Below are positions 43,207 to 51,955 of a DNA stretch of 64,000 bases, one piece after another (position 1 is the first letter of the stretch; each line of letters starts with the position of its first letter). The DNA is from Mucilaginibacter aquaedulcis (lineage in GTDB: Bacteria > Bacteroidota > Bacteroidia > Sphingobacteriales > Sphingobacteriaceae). The stretch lies in assembly GCF_030409325.1 (NCBI RefSeq), contig NZ_JAUFPR010000004.1:729548-793547 (forward strand). The letters run 5' to 3'. Below the pieces are notes generated by a model, which had not been told where the DNA came from, ran no database searches, and worked only from the letters and a program-made list of their open reading frames with translations. The position numbers and the translations under genes were made by a program.

Positions 43207-44163
43207 CTAAAGACTATCAGAAGGCGGGTATCCAAAAAATTTCTTGAACTGTATGCGAAAACTTTGCACATCCTTATATCCCACTAAACTATATACTTCG
43301 TTGGTGGATAGCTGGCCCGCTGCAAACAATTGTTTTGCCTTTTGTAAACGGAGGTTGATCAGGAACGCGTGTGGTGTGGTGCCAAATTCTTCTTTGAAAT
43401 TTTCGATCAGTGTTTTCTCCGTGATATGAAAAGTACGGATCAGTGTTTGGTTGCTGAGTTCGGAGTCTGTATAATTTTTTTCCAGGAAGTCCTTAACGCG
43501 GTAGACAGGCTGTTCCAGTTTGATCGAAACCATCTCCTCGTATTGGGCCAGCAATTGTTTAAAGAACCGGAGCAGCTCTGCTTCAATATCCGTTACCTTA
43601 TGATCATTCAGCTCGTATAACTGGAGCAGTGTCCGGTAGATCGGTCCTGCTATCGGGCATCGGGGCATATGTCCATATAAGGAACTTCCGTTATCGAGGT
43701 CAAAAACAAATGCTTTCAGTTTGGGATATTGGCCGATATCTTTTTTCAGCCACTCCATTCTTGGAGCAATGTAAAAGATACGGTGAATCCCGGGCTGCAG
43801 GTTACCGAAGTATTCGCCTGGTTTGTTGAAAGTAGCATAGCAGGAACCCTTGTCTGCTTCGGTAATGAGAGTACCATCGGGAGTGGAAAAACGAATGTGC
43901 CCCTCCAGCATGAAAAAAAGGAACAGGGCTGGTTCATCCACCTGGTAACTCAGGGATAATTCCTTGTCCAGTTTAAATTCATACAGTTCAATATAAAACA
44001 AGTAATGGCTATGATACTGGCGGAGCAATGTCCCTCCTTCCAGCCGGATCAGCTCGGCATCGGTATAGTTTACCGGGTAACGACTGTACCCTGGCGGTTT
44101 TTGACGAATGGGGCTCCGGGAAATAACCGGAGAAGAAAAATATAAGATGATAGGGTTCTTCAT
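43207..44163 (-). CDS. AraC family transcriptional regulator
   Basis: The 318-residue protein has a sensory N-terminal domain with HYLFYIELYEF and GSCYATFNKPGEYF, and a C-terminal double helix-turn-helix: TLIRTFHITEKTLIENFKEE, GTTPHAFLINLRLQKAKQL, and NEVYSLVGYKDVQSFRIQFKK followed by GYPPSD. It binds DNA in response to an unknown ligand. It is isolated: 785 bp of non-coding sequence lie downstream and a 1.36-kb intergenic region upstream, which contains imperfect repeats that could be its targets. No neighbour gives a target pathway. Confidence 0.88.
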   Translation of the reverse strand: MKNPIILYFSSPVISRSPIRQKPPGYSRYPVNYTDAELIRLEGGTLLRQYHSHYLFYIELYEFKLDKELSLSYQVDEPALFLFFMLEGHIRFSTPDGTLITEADKGSCYATFNKPGEYFGNLQPGIHRIFYIAPRMEWLKKDIGQYPKLKAFVFDLDNGSSLYGHMPRCPIAGPIYRTLLQLYELNDHKVTDIEAELLRFFKQLLAQYEEMVSIKLEQPVYRVKDFLEKNYTDSELSNQTLIRTFHITEKTLIENFKEEFGTTPHAFLINLRLQKAKQLFAAGQLSTNEVYSLVGYKDVQSFRIQFKKFFGYPPSDSL

Positions 44164-45300
44164 AGGCTTGCTAAAAATCTGGCTGCCTCCTATCTGTATC
44201 AGGAGTCTGCCTTAGATGTGTTTAATCATAGATAATTTTAATATTGCAATAGCTTATTTAATTAAGCTGCTTAATCTCGGCGTTATTTATATTCAAAAGT
44301 GTGACATGCGTAAATATTTTTTTTCGGGTTGAATAAATGCATTTTTTTAATGCGAAAACAGTGGTAAAAGGGTGGTGACTTTTGGGGGCGAAAAAGGGAG
44401 CAAACACCCAATAATTTGCCTGATTATCACTTCAACGCCAACAATTATTGCATAAATCGGCTCTTTTTGGGTTCATCGCGATGAAAAAAAGTAAAAAATA
44501 GTTACTACCCTTTACCCCTGTAAAAAATTTCTTCTCTCTATGACAGCAGTTTCATGAGAACCGAACCATTTATTCTGATATGTGTCGGGAGAATCTTCCG
44601 GCGAAGTACACTTTTAATTTTCTCCTATTTATCTGTTTCCTTATTTCAGATGATCGTGCACTTATCTTATCTACCCTTTTCTTTGCAATTTTTAGCTAAA
44701 GCGTTAACACCGTATTTTATCAGATTAAAGTTATGCTCCTGAAAATCTTTTATCAATCGATTACATTACAAAATGAGTTGATCTACATTACAAAAAAGGT
44801 CATTCTACCTTAATAAATGGATTGATATACATCACAAATAAAGTTGCTTTACCTACCCTTTTTTCGGAATTTTTAGCTAAAACCTGAGTTTTATCGCATC
44901 GGGTTAAAGCTATAGTATGGATGTCTTTTTGTCAATAAACAAAGGTTCAGAACGTACTTAACAAATGATAAAATCCACATTACCGATTGTTAATTGATCC
45001 GTTAACAATTAACAATTGGGTTGACTTATTGCCTTTCTTATTCGCCGAATATTTTTGCACTTTTTATCATCCCATTATTGGCTACCTGAATATTGTGTGT
45101 TCACAGAAACCCTACAGGAAAATCGCTCTCCTGATACCTATAATATTCAGGACACATTAATACAAAAACACTTTCCGTTTACACCATAAATTTCAACGAT
45201 CCGTTCAGGATATGCTAAACGTTTATCGAATAATTTAAAACTTTAACTTATAGGATTTGTCACGGAAAAGTGTGTAGCGATGCTGATTCATCAGGCCCCG
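44164..45300. other. long AT-rich intergenic region with several repeats
   Basis: No coding region is convincing here; a 62-codon plus-strand frame at 44554 has no homology. It contains an imperfect direct repeat (44672-44753 and 44855-44938), three copies of a (G)AT-x-TACAT(T/C)ACAAA motif (near 44761, 44779 and 44823), and a perfect 11-bp inverted repeat (44986-44996 with 45006-45016). It looks regulatory, between an AraC gene and a toxin-antitoxin operon. Confidence 0.5.
44672..44938 (+). repeat. imperfect direct repeat, two copies of about 83 bp
   Basis: Both copies start CTACCCTTTT, continue with AATTTTTAGCTAAA, then a TTTTATC and GTTAAAG block, and end with GTCTTTT or ATCTTTT and TCAAT. 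Copies start at 44672 and 44855 (183 bp apart), diverged in the middle. Two motif copies of GATNTACATNACAAA lie between them. Possibly paired regulatory elements or decayed promoters. Confidence 0.5.
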
Positions 45301-45370
45301 TTATTTGAAAATCTGAATGGTAAAAGAGCGTCCAATACTGGTACTTAGATTACCAGTATTGGATTTTTTT
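45262..45370 (+). ncRNA. possible small RNA ending in a strong terminator
   Basis: TCCAATACTGGTA (45331-45343) and TACCAGTATTGGA (45351-45363) pair perfectly, and eight T residues follow: a plus-strand terminator with no coding gene before it for over 1 kb. A loosely promoter-like TATAGGATTTG stands near 45250. A transcript of roughly 110 nt is inferred; its sequence matches no RNA family I know. Confidence 0.45.
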
Positions 45371-45382
45371 TAACCTAACCAC

Positions 45383-45520
45383 TAATCCCGATAGGGTATA
45401 AAACAAGCACAAATTTGCAATATAATCCCGATAGGGTATAATTATGATATTAATAGAAGATATAATCCCGATAGGGTCTAGCTAATAAACTTTATTTATA
45501 TTTGTACCCGAAAGGGTATA
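45383..45520. promoter_or_regulatory. four HipB-type operators spaced exactly 40 bp
   Basis: TAATCCCGATAGGGTATA starts at 45383 and 45423, TAATCCCGATAGGGTCTA at 45463, and TACCCGAAAGGGTATA lies at 45505-45520; the common core (CCCGA-AGGGTA type) begins at 45387, 45427, 45467 and 45507. The last is a perfect palindrome TACCC-GAAA-GGGTA just before the hipB start, and TATATTTG overlaps its left side as a -7 element. This fits autorepression by the HipB antitoxin. Confidence 0.85.
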
Positions 45521-45523
45521 AAT

Positions 45524-45727
45524 ATGTTGTCAGAATATTTGAAGAAAAAAAGGAAATCACTAAATCTCACACAGGAAGACCTGGCATCTAAAGCGGGAGT
45601 GGGACTTAGGGTCGTTCGTGAGATGGAACAGGGAAAACCAACATTGCGGATGGATAAAGTGAATCAGGTGTTGATGTTATTTGGCGCAGAACTCGGAGTG
45701 GTATTAAAAGTAAAAAATGATGAGTAG
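45524..45727 (+). CDS. hipB: HipB-like antitoxin / Xre regulator
   Basis: The 67-residue protein is a single Xre helix-turn-helix domain: SLNLTQEDLASKAGVGLRVV, then REMEQGKPTLRMDKVNQVL, as in HipB proteins. It represses the operon by binding the palindromes directly upstream and in E. coli HipBST the HTH protein forms a complex with the kinase. The ATG is 4 bp after the last operator. Its stop overlaps the start of the next gene (ATG at 45717 or 45720). Confidence 0.9.
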   Translation: MLSEYLKKKRKSLNLTQEDLASKAGVGLRVVREMEQGKPTLRMDKVNQVLMLFGAELGVVLKVKNDE

Positions 45728-46043
45728 GAAAGGTTTGGTGTATTTTCAGGACACGCTGGCTGGTGTACTTGCGGAAACTGATGATGGTTACGAATTTACT
45801 TACCAGGCTGATTATTTAGGGACTAAGAACGCAAAGCCGGTAAGCTTAACGCTGCCATTGTCAACCCAGAAATATGAAAGTAAAGTATTGTTTGCTTTTT
45901 TCGATGGCTTGATCCCGGAAGGTTGGCTACTGGATTTGGCAACAACACACTGGAAGGTCAAAAGCAATGACCGGTTTGAATTATTACTATTAACATGCAG
46001 GGATGCAATCGGAGCTGTAACGGTTATTCCCGAAATAGATTAA
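45717..46043 (+). CDS. hipS: HipS-like protein (HipA N-terminal subdomain)
   Basis: The 108-residue protein is the N-terminal subdomain 1 of HipA as a free protein: GLVYFQDTLAGVLAETDDGY, FTYQADYLG, PVSLTLPLSTQKYES, and FFDGLIPEGWLLD. In the tripartite HipBST system of enteropathogenic E. coli this separate HipS piece, not HipB, is the antitoxin. A second ATG three bases in (45720) is equally good. It overlaps hipB by 11 bp and ends 3 bp before hipT, so all three are one operon. No catalytic residues are expected or seen. Confidence 0.88.
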   Translation: MMSRKGLVYFQDTLAGVLAETDDGYEFTYQADYLGTKNAKPVSLTLPLSTQKYESKVLFAFFDGLIPEGWLLDLATTHWKVKSNDRFELLLLTCRDAIGAVTVIPEID

Positions 46044-46046
46044 GCT

Positions 46047-46970
46047 ATGGCAAATTGTTGGTTTTGTTATCAGGATGCAGGTACATCGTCTTTTCATGAA
46101 AAATGTTCAAAGCGTTTTTTTGGTACGGCTAAGGTACCTGAGCTGGAATTGAATAATAAACTTTTGAAAACGTTGGGCGAACAGACCATCAACGAAAGGA
46201 TCGCTGTGACCGGAGTTCAGCCCAAGCTTTCTGTTACCCTGAAAAAGACGAAGGAGCACAACCCTCTGACTATAGTAGGACTTTGGGGAGAATACATACT
46301 TAAACCACAACATCCTGGTTTTCCAGAAATGCCGCAATCAGAAGATCTGACTATGCATTTGGCAAGCCTGTTTAAAATGCCAACTTGCGATCATACTTTA
46401 ATGGAGGCATCAGACGGCAGTTTGGTTTATCTTGCCCGTAGATTTGACCGGGTGAAAGGCCATAAGGTTCACATGGAAGATTTCTGCCAGCTTTCTGAAT
46501 TTTTAACGGAAAATAAATACAGGGGCTCGTATGAAAAGATCGGTAAGCTTATCCTGAAATACTGTACTCAAACTGGTTTTGATGCGCTGACTTATTTTGA
46601 ACTGGTGTTATTTTCTTTTTTGACAGGCAACAATGATATGCACCTGAAGAACTTCTCTGTGCTATATACGGACGAGGGGGTAAGTTTAAGTCCTGCCTAT
46701 GACCTGCTCAATGTAAATCTTGTTAATCCACAGGACGATGAAGAGCTGGCCCTGACAATAAACGGCAAAAAGAAAAGAATTGGATTATCTGATTTTGATG
46801 TATTGGCAAGAAGCATGAATATACCTGAAACCGCCGTTAGGAATACGTATAACAAATTTTCCTCCGGTAATAAGGAGGTTGGTAAGATGATTGAAGCATC
46901 TTTCCTGAGCCCCGAAAAAAAGACATTATACCTGGAAATTTGGAATAGAAAGCAACGGTTGTTTAATTGA
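46047..46970 (+). CDS. hipT: HipT-like serine/threonine kinase toxin (HipA C-terminal domain)
   Basis: The 307-residue kinase lacks the HipA N-terminal subdomain, encoded separately upstream. It starts with a small zinc-ribbon-like CWFCYQDAG...HEKC segment, then VTGVQPKLSV (the regulatory loop that holds the autophosphorylated serine in HipA/HipT), a catalytic loop TGNNDMHLKNFSV and the metal-binding LSPAYDLLNV. HipT phosphorylates a tRNA synthetase in E. coli, blocking translation; the same target here is inference. The Cys-rich N-terminus is common in Bacteroidota HipA proteins. Confidence 0.9.
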   Translation: MANCWFCYQDAGTSSFHEKCSKRFFGTAKVPELELNNKLLKTLGEQTINERIAVTGVQPKLSVTLKKTKEHNPLTIVGLWGEYILKPQHPGFPEMPQSEDLTMHLASLFKMPTCDHTLMEASDGSLVYLARRFDRVKGHKVHMEDFCQLSEFLTENKYRGSYEKIGKLILKYCTQTGFDALTYFELVLFSFLTGNNDMHLKNFSVLYTDEGVSLSPAYDLLNVNLVNPQDDEELALTINGKKKRIGLSDFDVLARSMNIPETAVRNTYNKFSSGNKEVGKMIEASFLSPEKKTLYLEIWNRKQRLFN

Positions 46971-47298
46971 CAAGCCACAGTTATACATTGTGGATTTTCC
47001 TCCTGGTGAGAAAAAAATAAAATCCTTATTCACCGCAGTCGCGAAGATAGCCCACGCCGGAATCAAACGTCAAGGGTACACAAGCGGGCCGCTGTGTCCG
47101 CTTCCAGCGGTTGGCCCGCCCTTGACATTTGATCCGGCTAAGCGCTTTTGTTGCTTAAGCGTTGAATAAGGCTCGGTTGTTCACAAGCGCTCAAACTGCA
47201 AGCCCTTCACATTCCGAGCTGGACAGCCTGTACAGAAGATTTAGCTTAGGGAAAGCCTAAAAGACCTGATGCCCAACAGCAAGTAAATCAACCCCACG
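46971..47298. other. intergenic gap with a long near-perfect hairpin
   Basis: The stretch between the HipT and XdhC genes is richer in G+C than its neighbours. A hairpin at 47056-47138 pairs GCCGG/CCGGC, then ATCAAA-GTCAAGGG with CCCTTGAC-TTTGAT and, inside, GCGGGCC (47084-47090) with GGCCCGC (47113-47119) and GCTG/CAGC. No gene is seen. The sequence after it (TAAGCGCTTTTG..GCTTAAGCG) also has self-complementary parts. It may be a leftover of a conjugative element. Confidence 0.6.
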
Positions 47299-48408
47299 CT
47301 ATGCACTATGAATAACTGAATTTTTGTATTTTAATGGTTGCCCGTTCCTGTCAGAAAAAAAGGCTTTAATCTCAGCCACTATAGCTAAAGCAATTTCCTC
47401 GGAAGTTTCTGAACCGATGTCCAACCCTATCGGACCGTGGATCGCCTCCAGGTCCCTTTCAGTTATGAAAATCCCTGCATCCGCCAGTTCACTCAGCATC
47501 CGTTCCAATTTTTTCTTCGGGCCTAAAACGCCGATATATAATGGATGCAATGGTAAAATATTTTGAAGAAAAGCTAATTCATAGTTGTAGTTGTGCGTCA
47601 TCAAAACAAATGCAGTCCATTCGTTAAAATCTACGATTTCTAAAACTTTTTCCGGCTTAGCAACGATGATCTTATTTACTAAAGGGAAACGATCTGAATT
47701 AGCATAATTTGGCCGACCATCTATAATGGTGGTATTCCAACCTAAAATAGCTGCCATTTTCGTTAATGGTATCGCATCGTTCCCTGCTCCAAGGATGACA
47801 AGGGAAATTAACGGTTTAACGCACTCGATAAATGCCGAGTAACCCAAGTAGCCGGTTACGATTGATTGCTGACGGGCTAAAACATACGCTACATCTGCCA
47901 ATAATTCATTTTTATATGGAGTAGACTCAATACCTTTTGAAAGTATTTTTCTATCTGAAAAAAATAAAGTGGAACCTGGTTGCGGAGCTTTCCGGTTTTC
48001 GGTAGAGAACAAAGTGACTAACACTGAATATCCTGTAGAATTGATAGCAGCCTTAAGCAAAGCAATAGGGTTGGCGCGGCCATTCATTATTGGCTCTATC
48101 AAAATATGGATAATGCCATTACAGCCCAGGCCAACACCAAGTTTGGCATCATCATCATCCATTGTGTCATAGGTAACCAACATCGGTTGCTGTTGCATAA
48201 TCACCATCCGGGCTTTTCGCAAAGCATCTCCTTCCAGGCAACCGCCGCTTATAGCACCGGTCAATTGTCCATCTTCGGTGATCAGCATTCTTGCACCGGC
48301 CCTGCGGTAAGCTGAACCTTCAACGAGCACCACGGTAGCCAAAGCTGTTTTTTTATTTTCGTTAACAGCTCTTTCGTATGCAGCAACAATATCTATAAGT
48401 TCTTTCAT
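47299..48408 (-). CDS. XdhC/CoxI family molybdoenzyme maturation factor
   Basis: The 369-residue protein has both family parts: an N-terminal XdhC block (CLEGDALRKARMV, LGVGLGCNGIIHILIEP) and a C-terminal Rossmann-like XdhC_C domain (VILGAGNDAIPLTKMA, VLMTHNYNYELAFLQ, PLYIGVLGPKKKLERML, IHGPIGLDIGSET). XdhC proteins bind the molybdenum cofactor and help insert or sulfurate it in xanthine dehydrogenase-type enzymes. It is the last gene of the minus-strand operon with the large and 2Fe-2S subunits, 54 bp after the cytochrome gene, and probably matures that enzyme in the cytoplasm before Tat export. Confidence 0.9.
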   Translation of the reverse strand: MKELIDIVAAYERAVNENKKTALATVVLVEGSAYRRAGARMLITEDGQLTGAISGGCLEGDALRKARMVIMQQQPMLVTYDTMDDDDAKLGVGLGCNGIIHILIEPIMNGRANPIALLKAAINSTGYSVLVTLFSTENRKAPQPGSTLFFSDRKILSKGIESTPYKNELLADVAYVLARQQSIVTGYLGYSAFIECVKPLISLVILGAGNDAIPLTKMAAILGWNTTIIDGRPNYANSDRFPLVNKIIVAKPEKVLEIVDFNEWTAFVLMTHNYNYELAFLQNILPLHPLYIGVLGPKKKLERMLSELADAGIFITERDLEAIHGPIGLDIGSETSEEIALAIVAEIKAFFSDRNGQPLKYKNSVIHSA

Positions 48409-48462
48409 GCCTTACACCAAATCGATATAATTCAATTAATTGATTAACCCTTCTGATATATC

Positions 48463-49113
48463 TTATTTAGCGGGGGCAAATGCGCCTGTATTTAACCATG
48501 TCAGCCAAGCCTTTTTGAATGCAGCATGGCTCATTGGCGGCAATGTACGGCCTTCGCCCGGATTCCAGCCTGCAAGCACCAGGCCGTCGTCCGCATGAGC
48601 AATCAATTTTTTCAAATCCTTATGGCCATTCTGTTTCGGGTCGATCAATTGTTTAGCCAGTTGCCTCGGAGTCCTCCCCTGGAAAACCATTCGCATGTTG
48701 GCAGGAGGCAAATGCCAGTTTGGATTACCCGGAGGCGTATGTAAACCAGCTGTATTTGTAGGCTGGTGACAATTGGCGCATTTCATAGCGTAAACACCTT
48801 TACCATCAATACCACGTTGTGGCAACATCGTGTGTAGATGACTGTCATCCCCCTGCAGAGGAACGTTGCCCGATGGATGACAATTCATACAGCGTGCACT
48901 CATCAAAACGGTATATACCTGCTGGAAAGCTTTTACAGAAGTAACACTGTCCTTTTTAATCGGCGACAATGAGTTACTTTTGACTACTTTCAGACTATTG
49001 TCCTTATTCATCGTAAATGCCATTATGCCTATTCCGCCACATAGCAGGCCTATTACGATCAGTAACCGGAAATTACTGCTGTAATTCCGCCGGTTTGATA
49101 TCTGTTTGTTCAT
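48463..49113 (-). CDS. diheme c-type cytochrome
   Basis: The 216-residue protein has an N-terminal membrane segment (FRLLIVIGLLCGGIGIMAF) and two haem c motifs: C75-MN-C78-H and C112-AN-C115-H. It should be anchored at the periplasmic side and carry electrons away from the neighbouring molybdoenzyme. Its start overlaps the stop of the 2Fe-2S subunit gene by 4 bp. Linked cytochromes are typical for isoquinoline-oxidoreductase-like (IorAB) enzymes, which pass electrons to cytochromes and not to NAD. The rest of the protein is not recognised. Confidence 0.88.
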   Translation of the reverse strand: MNKQISNRRNYSSNFRLLIVIGLLCGGIGIMAFTMNKDNSLKVVKSNSLSPIKKDSVTSVKAFQQVYTVLMSARCMNCHPSGNVPLQGDDSHLHTMLPQRGIDGKGVYAMKCANCHQPTNTAGLHTPPGNPNWHLPPANMRMVFQGRTPRQLAKQLIDPKQNGHKDLKKLIAHADDGLVLAGWNPGEGRTLPPMSHAAFKKAWLTWLNTGAFAPAK

Positions 49114-49583
49114 GAATTACCACCCCCTTTCCTTTGCAATTCTGAAGCTAAATGAATAGCCTCACGGATACGCAGATAAGTGCCGCACCGGCAAATATTA
49201 CCTGCCATAGCATCATTGATATCCTGGTCTGTTGGATTCTTGTTTTCTTTAAGCAGGACTGCAGCCGACATGATCTGCCCGGCCTGGCAATAACCGCATT
49301 GTGAAACGTCCAGTTCTAACCAGGCCTTTTGAAGCGGATGATCGTTCTTTTCAGACAACCCCTCTATGGTGACTACCTTTTTACCTACAGCGCGGCTGAG
49401 CTTGGTGACACAGGAACGTACCGCTTCACCATTCAAATGTACTACGCAGGCACCACACTGCGCTACCCCGCAGCCGAACTTGGTTCCAACGAGGCCAACA
49501 TGATCTCGGAGTACCCAAAGCAAAGGCGTTTCCGGGTCTGCATCAATATGGTATATCTTCTTGTTAATATTTAGTGCGATCAT
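49110..49583 (-). CDS. (2Fe-2S)-binding subunit of xanthine dehydrogenase-type oxidoreductase (IorA-like)
   Basis: The 157-residue protein holds two [2Fe-2S] clusters: a plant-type one with C38, C43, C46 and C58 (GCGVAQCGAC) and an alpha-helical one with C96, C99, C131 and C133 (QCGYCQAG, NICRCG). It is the small electron-transfer subunit of a molybdenum hydroxylase, comparable to IorA. It has no signal peptide of its own and is likely carried out with the Tat-tagged large subunit. It follows the large subunit gene by 31 bp and overlaps the cytochrome gene. Confidence 0.92.
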   Translation of the reverse strand: MIALNINKKIYHIDADPETPLLWVLRDHVGLVGTKFGCGVAQCGACVVHLNGEAVRSCVTKLSRAVGKKVVTIEGLSEKNDHPLQKAWLELDVSQCGYCQAGQIMSAAVLLKENKNPTDQDINDAMAGNICRCGTYLRIREAIHLASELQRKGGGNS

Positions 49584-49614
49584 AACGTGATAATTACGGT
49601 TAAAAATCTATTAA

Positions 49615-51876
49615 TCAAACTGTAGGGATTACCGGTTGAGGCGAGGTGAAGGGCTGCTGGTAATAGCGTTTTCCTGTTGCTTTGTAAAGCGCGCCGGCCA
49701 CCGCGCCAAAAACAGGAGGAAATGGCGGCTCACCCAAACCTGTTGGATCGATATCATTTTGAACGAAGTGGACATCTACGCTTTTAGGTGCTTCATGCAT
49801 ACGAATGATCCGGTAGGAATGAAAATTATTTTGCGCAACCACACCATCCTTATGCGTTAATCCTCCATAAAGAGAATTGCCGATCCCGTCTATCACCGCC
49901 CCCTGTACCATATTGGTTGCGGCATCCGGATTGATCACAATACCACAGTCGATGGCGCTGGTTACCCTTTCTACGTAAGGCTGTCCGTCCTTGATGGTTA
50001 TATCTACCACGTGAGCCGCGTAAGAGTTATGGCAAAAATAGGCGGCAACGCCACGGCTGTATTTTTTATGCTCCGCACCGTTCCATCCCGATTTTTCTTT
50101 AACCAATTTCAAAACACCCGCATACCGGTCGACATCATACTCATTGTTTTTACCAACAGGGTTCTCTTTTGCTCGCTTCAACAATTCCAATCTCATCTCA
50201 ATGGGATCTTTACCCATCGCTTCGGCTAATTCATCCAGGAATGATTGTTCTGCGGCAGCATTGAAATTAGACCTTGGAGCCCGGAAAGCGCCTATCGTAA
50301 TATTGGAAGGAATTTCCCAGCCTTCGGCCAAATAATGATCAATGGCTCCTGCCGGGAAACGGTTCGCAGCGATAGCATGTTCCGGTATCCCACCGCCTTT
50401 GACATGAAAAGCGATCAGGTTCTTATTCTCGTCTAAAGCGGCGCGGTAAGTAGCGGTATACATCGGGCGATAGATGCCATAGGTTGTGTCATCTTCACGG
50501 CTATAGATCAATTTAACAGGAGCTTTCGCTTGCCTGGAAATCAGGGCTGCTTCGATCAAATAGTGCCCGTATGCCCGGCGACCAAACCCTCCGCCCATCC
50601 GCGTCATTTGTATCTCGATCTTATCGGCCGGGAGTTTTAACACTTTTGCCAATGTGGGTTGGGTCCACCCTGGCGCTTGCAGAGGGCCTACCAATAGCGC
50701 TTTTTCATCGGTAACATGGGCAAAGAAATTCATCGGCTCCATGCAGTTATGTGCCAGGAAGGGTGCGTTGTAAGTCCGTTCAAGAATTTGAGCCGCATTT
50801 TTAAAAGCTGTTTCCGGATCACCATCTTTCCTCAATAACTGGGCAGGTTTGCTGGCGTACTCACGCATTTTCTCCATTTGCTTCTCGGTACTTTCAAGCT
50901 CTCCCGGAACAATAACTTCCCGCTTTCCGCCGCCCCGGCCCTGCATGGTATTGGTAACGTCGCCGGCAGGTTCCCATTCAACAACGAGTTTTTTACGGGC
51001 CTGCATCACTTCCCAGGTCGTTTTGCCAACCACCGCAAGAATTACGTTAAAAGTCCGTGTATCGAAACCGCCCTGTTCAAAGCCGTCCTCATATAATTTA
51101 ATGGTGAAAACATCTTTAATGCCCGGCATTTTTAATGTCTGCGACGCATCAAAAGATTTGAGTTTTAAACCAAAAGCGGGCGGATGTACGGGCATGGCGA
51201 TCAGCATACCCTCGTGTTTATAATCCAGGCCAAAAAGTGGCTTTCCGGATACGATTTTTGTACCCTCCACATTTTTTTGTGAATGCCTTACAATGTTAAA
51301 GTCTTTAACGTTTTTTGGATTCACATCCTTAGGCACAGGAATGCCAGATGCCTTGGCCGCAAAGTCGCCATAAACACCTTTTCTATTACTTTTTACGTGA
51401 TAGATTTCACCAGCTTTTGTTGTTAATTCCTCAACAGGCACCGCCCAATTTTGGGCTGCGGCCTGCATCAGCATTTGTCGTGCAGAGGCTCCTGCCTGCC
51501 GTAAAGGCTTCCAGTACATCCGCATGGAATTACTTCCACCTGTAAACTGCGGGCCAAGTTTAGTATTATCATGCGGGCCCATTTCAACGATCACTTTCTT
51601 CCAGTCTACATCCAGTTCCTCAGCTACGACCATTGGCAGCGATGTCATTACGTTTTGCCCAAACTCCGGATTAGGGCAAATAATTTTAATGATATTATCT
51701 GAAGTGATCTTGATGTAGCCGGTCAGTTCATTCCATTCCGGGGATGCTGCATCAATACCTCGTTCCGCGAGCACGGACTTGGCAAGGCCACTAAAATGAA
51801 GCAATAATCCACCACCTGCAATGGCAGAGGCTTTGAGAAAAGCGCGCCTGGTAAAATCAGTGTTTGTTTTTTCCAT
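49615..51876 (-). CDS. molybdopterin-binding large subunit of xanthine dehydrogenase-type oxidoreductase (IorB-like), Tat-exported
   Basis: The 753-residue protein starts with a Tat signal (TRRAFLKASAIAGGGLLLHF) and has the family blocks: ICPNPEFGQNVMTSLPMVVAEELDV, MGPHDNTKLGP, a MoCo region TRMGGGFGRRAYG and GAFRAPRSNFNAAAEQSFLDELA, and a C-terminal catalytic glutamate region near GLGEPPFPPVFGA. IorB-type enzymes hydroxylate N-heterocycles or oxidise aldehydes in the periplasm. The aldehyde and aldo/keto reductase neighbours make aldehyde oxidation a fair guess (inference). It heads the operon, 79 bp after an AraC gene on the same strand. Confidence 0.93.
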   Translation of the reverse strand: MEKTNTDFTRRAFLKASAIAGGGLLLHFSGLAKSVLAERGIDAASPEWNELTGYIKITSDNIIKIICPNPEFGQNVMTSLPMVVAEELDVDWKKVIVEMGPHDNTKLGPQFTGGSNSMRMYWKPLRQAGASARQMLMQAAAQNWAVPVEELTTKAGEIYHVKSNRKGVYGDFAAKASGIPVPKDVNPKNVKDFNIVRHSQKNVEGTKIVSGKPLFGLDYKHEGMLIAMPVHPPAFGLKLKSFDASQTLKMPGIKDVFTIKLYEDGFEQGGFDTRTFNVILAVVGKTTWEVMQARKKLVVEWEPAGDVTNTMQGRGGGKREVIVPGELESTEKQMEKMREYASKPAQLLRKDGDPETAFKNAAQILERTYNAPFLAHNCMEPMNFFAHVTDEKALLVGPLQAPGWTQPTLAKVLKLPADKIEIQMTRMGGGFGRRAYGHYLIEAALISRQAKAPVKLIYSREDDTTYGIYRPMYTATYRAALDENKNLIAFHVKGGGIPEHAIAANRFPAGAIDHYLAEGWEIPSNITIGAFRAPRSNFNAAAEQSFLDELAEAMGKDPIEMRLELLKRAKENPVGKNNEYDVDRYAGVLKLVKEKSGWNGAEHKKYSRGVAAYFCHNSYAAHVVDITIKDGQPYVERVTSAIDCGIVINPDAATNMVQGAVIDGIGNSLYGGLTHKDGVVAQNNFHSYRIIRMHEAPKSVDVHFVQNDIDPTGLGEPPFPPVFGAVAGALYKATGKRYYQQPFTSPQPVIPTV

Positions 51877-51955
51877 GATAATTGAAATTAGGTGTTGCTG
51901 ATTGGTTCAAATAACAGGGGCAGTTATTTATATCATTAAGTTAATCCAATTATAA

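Noticed and set aside
45383..45520. Regular 40-bp repeat array that could be taken for a short CRISPR
   Set aside because: Only four units, the repeat is a palindrome of about 18 bp, the last copy diverges, the spacers are AT-rich and no cas gene is near. Overlap with the hipB promoter makes operators the better reading.
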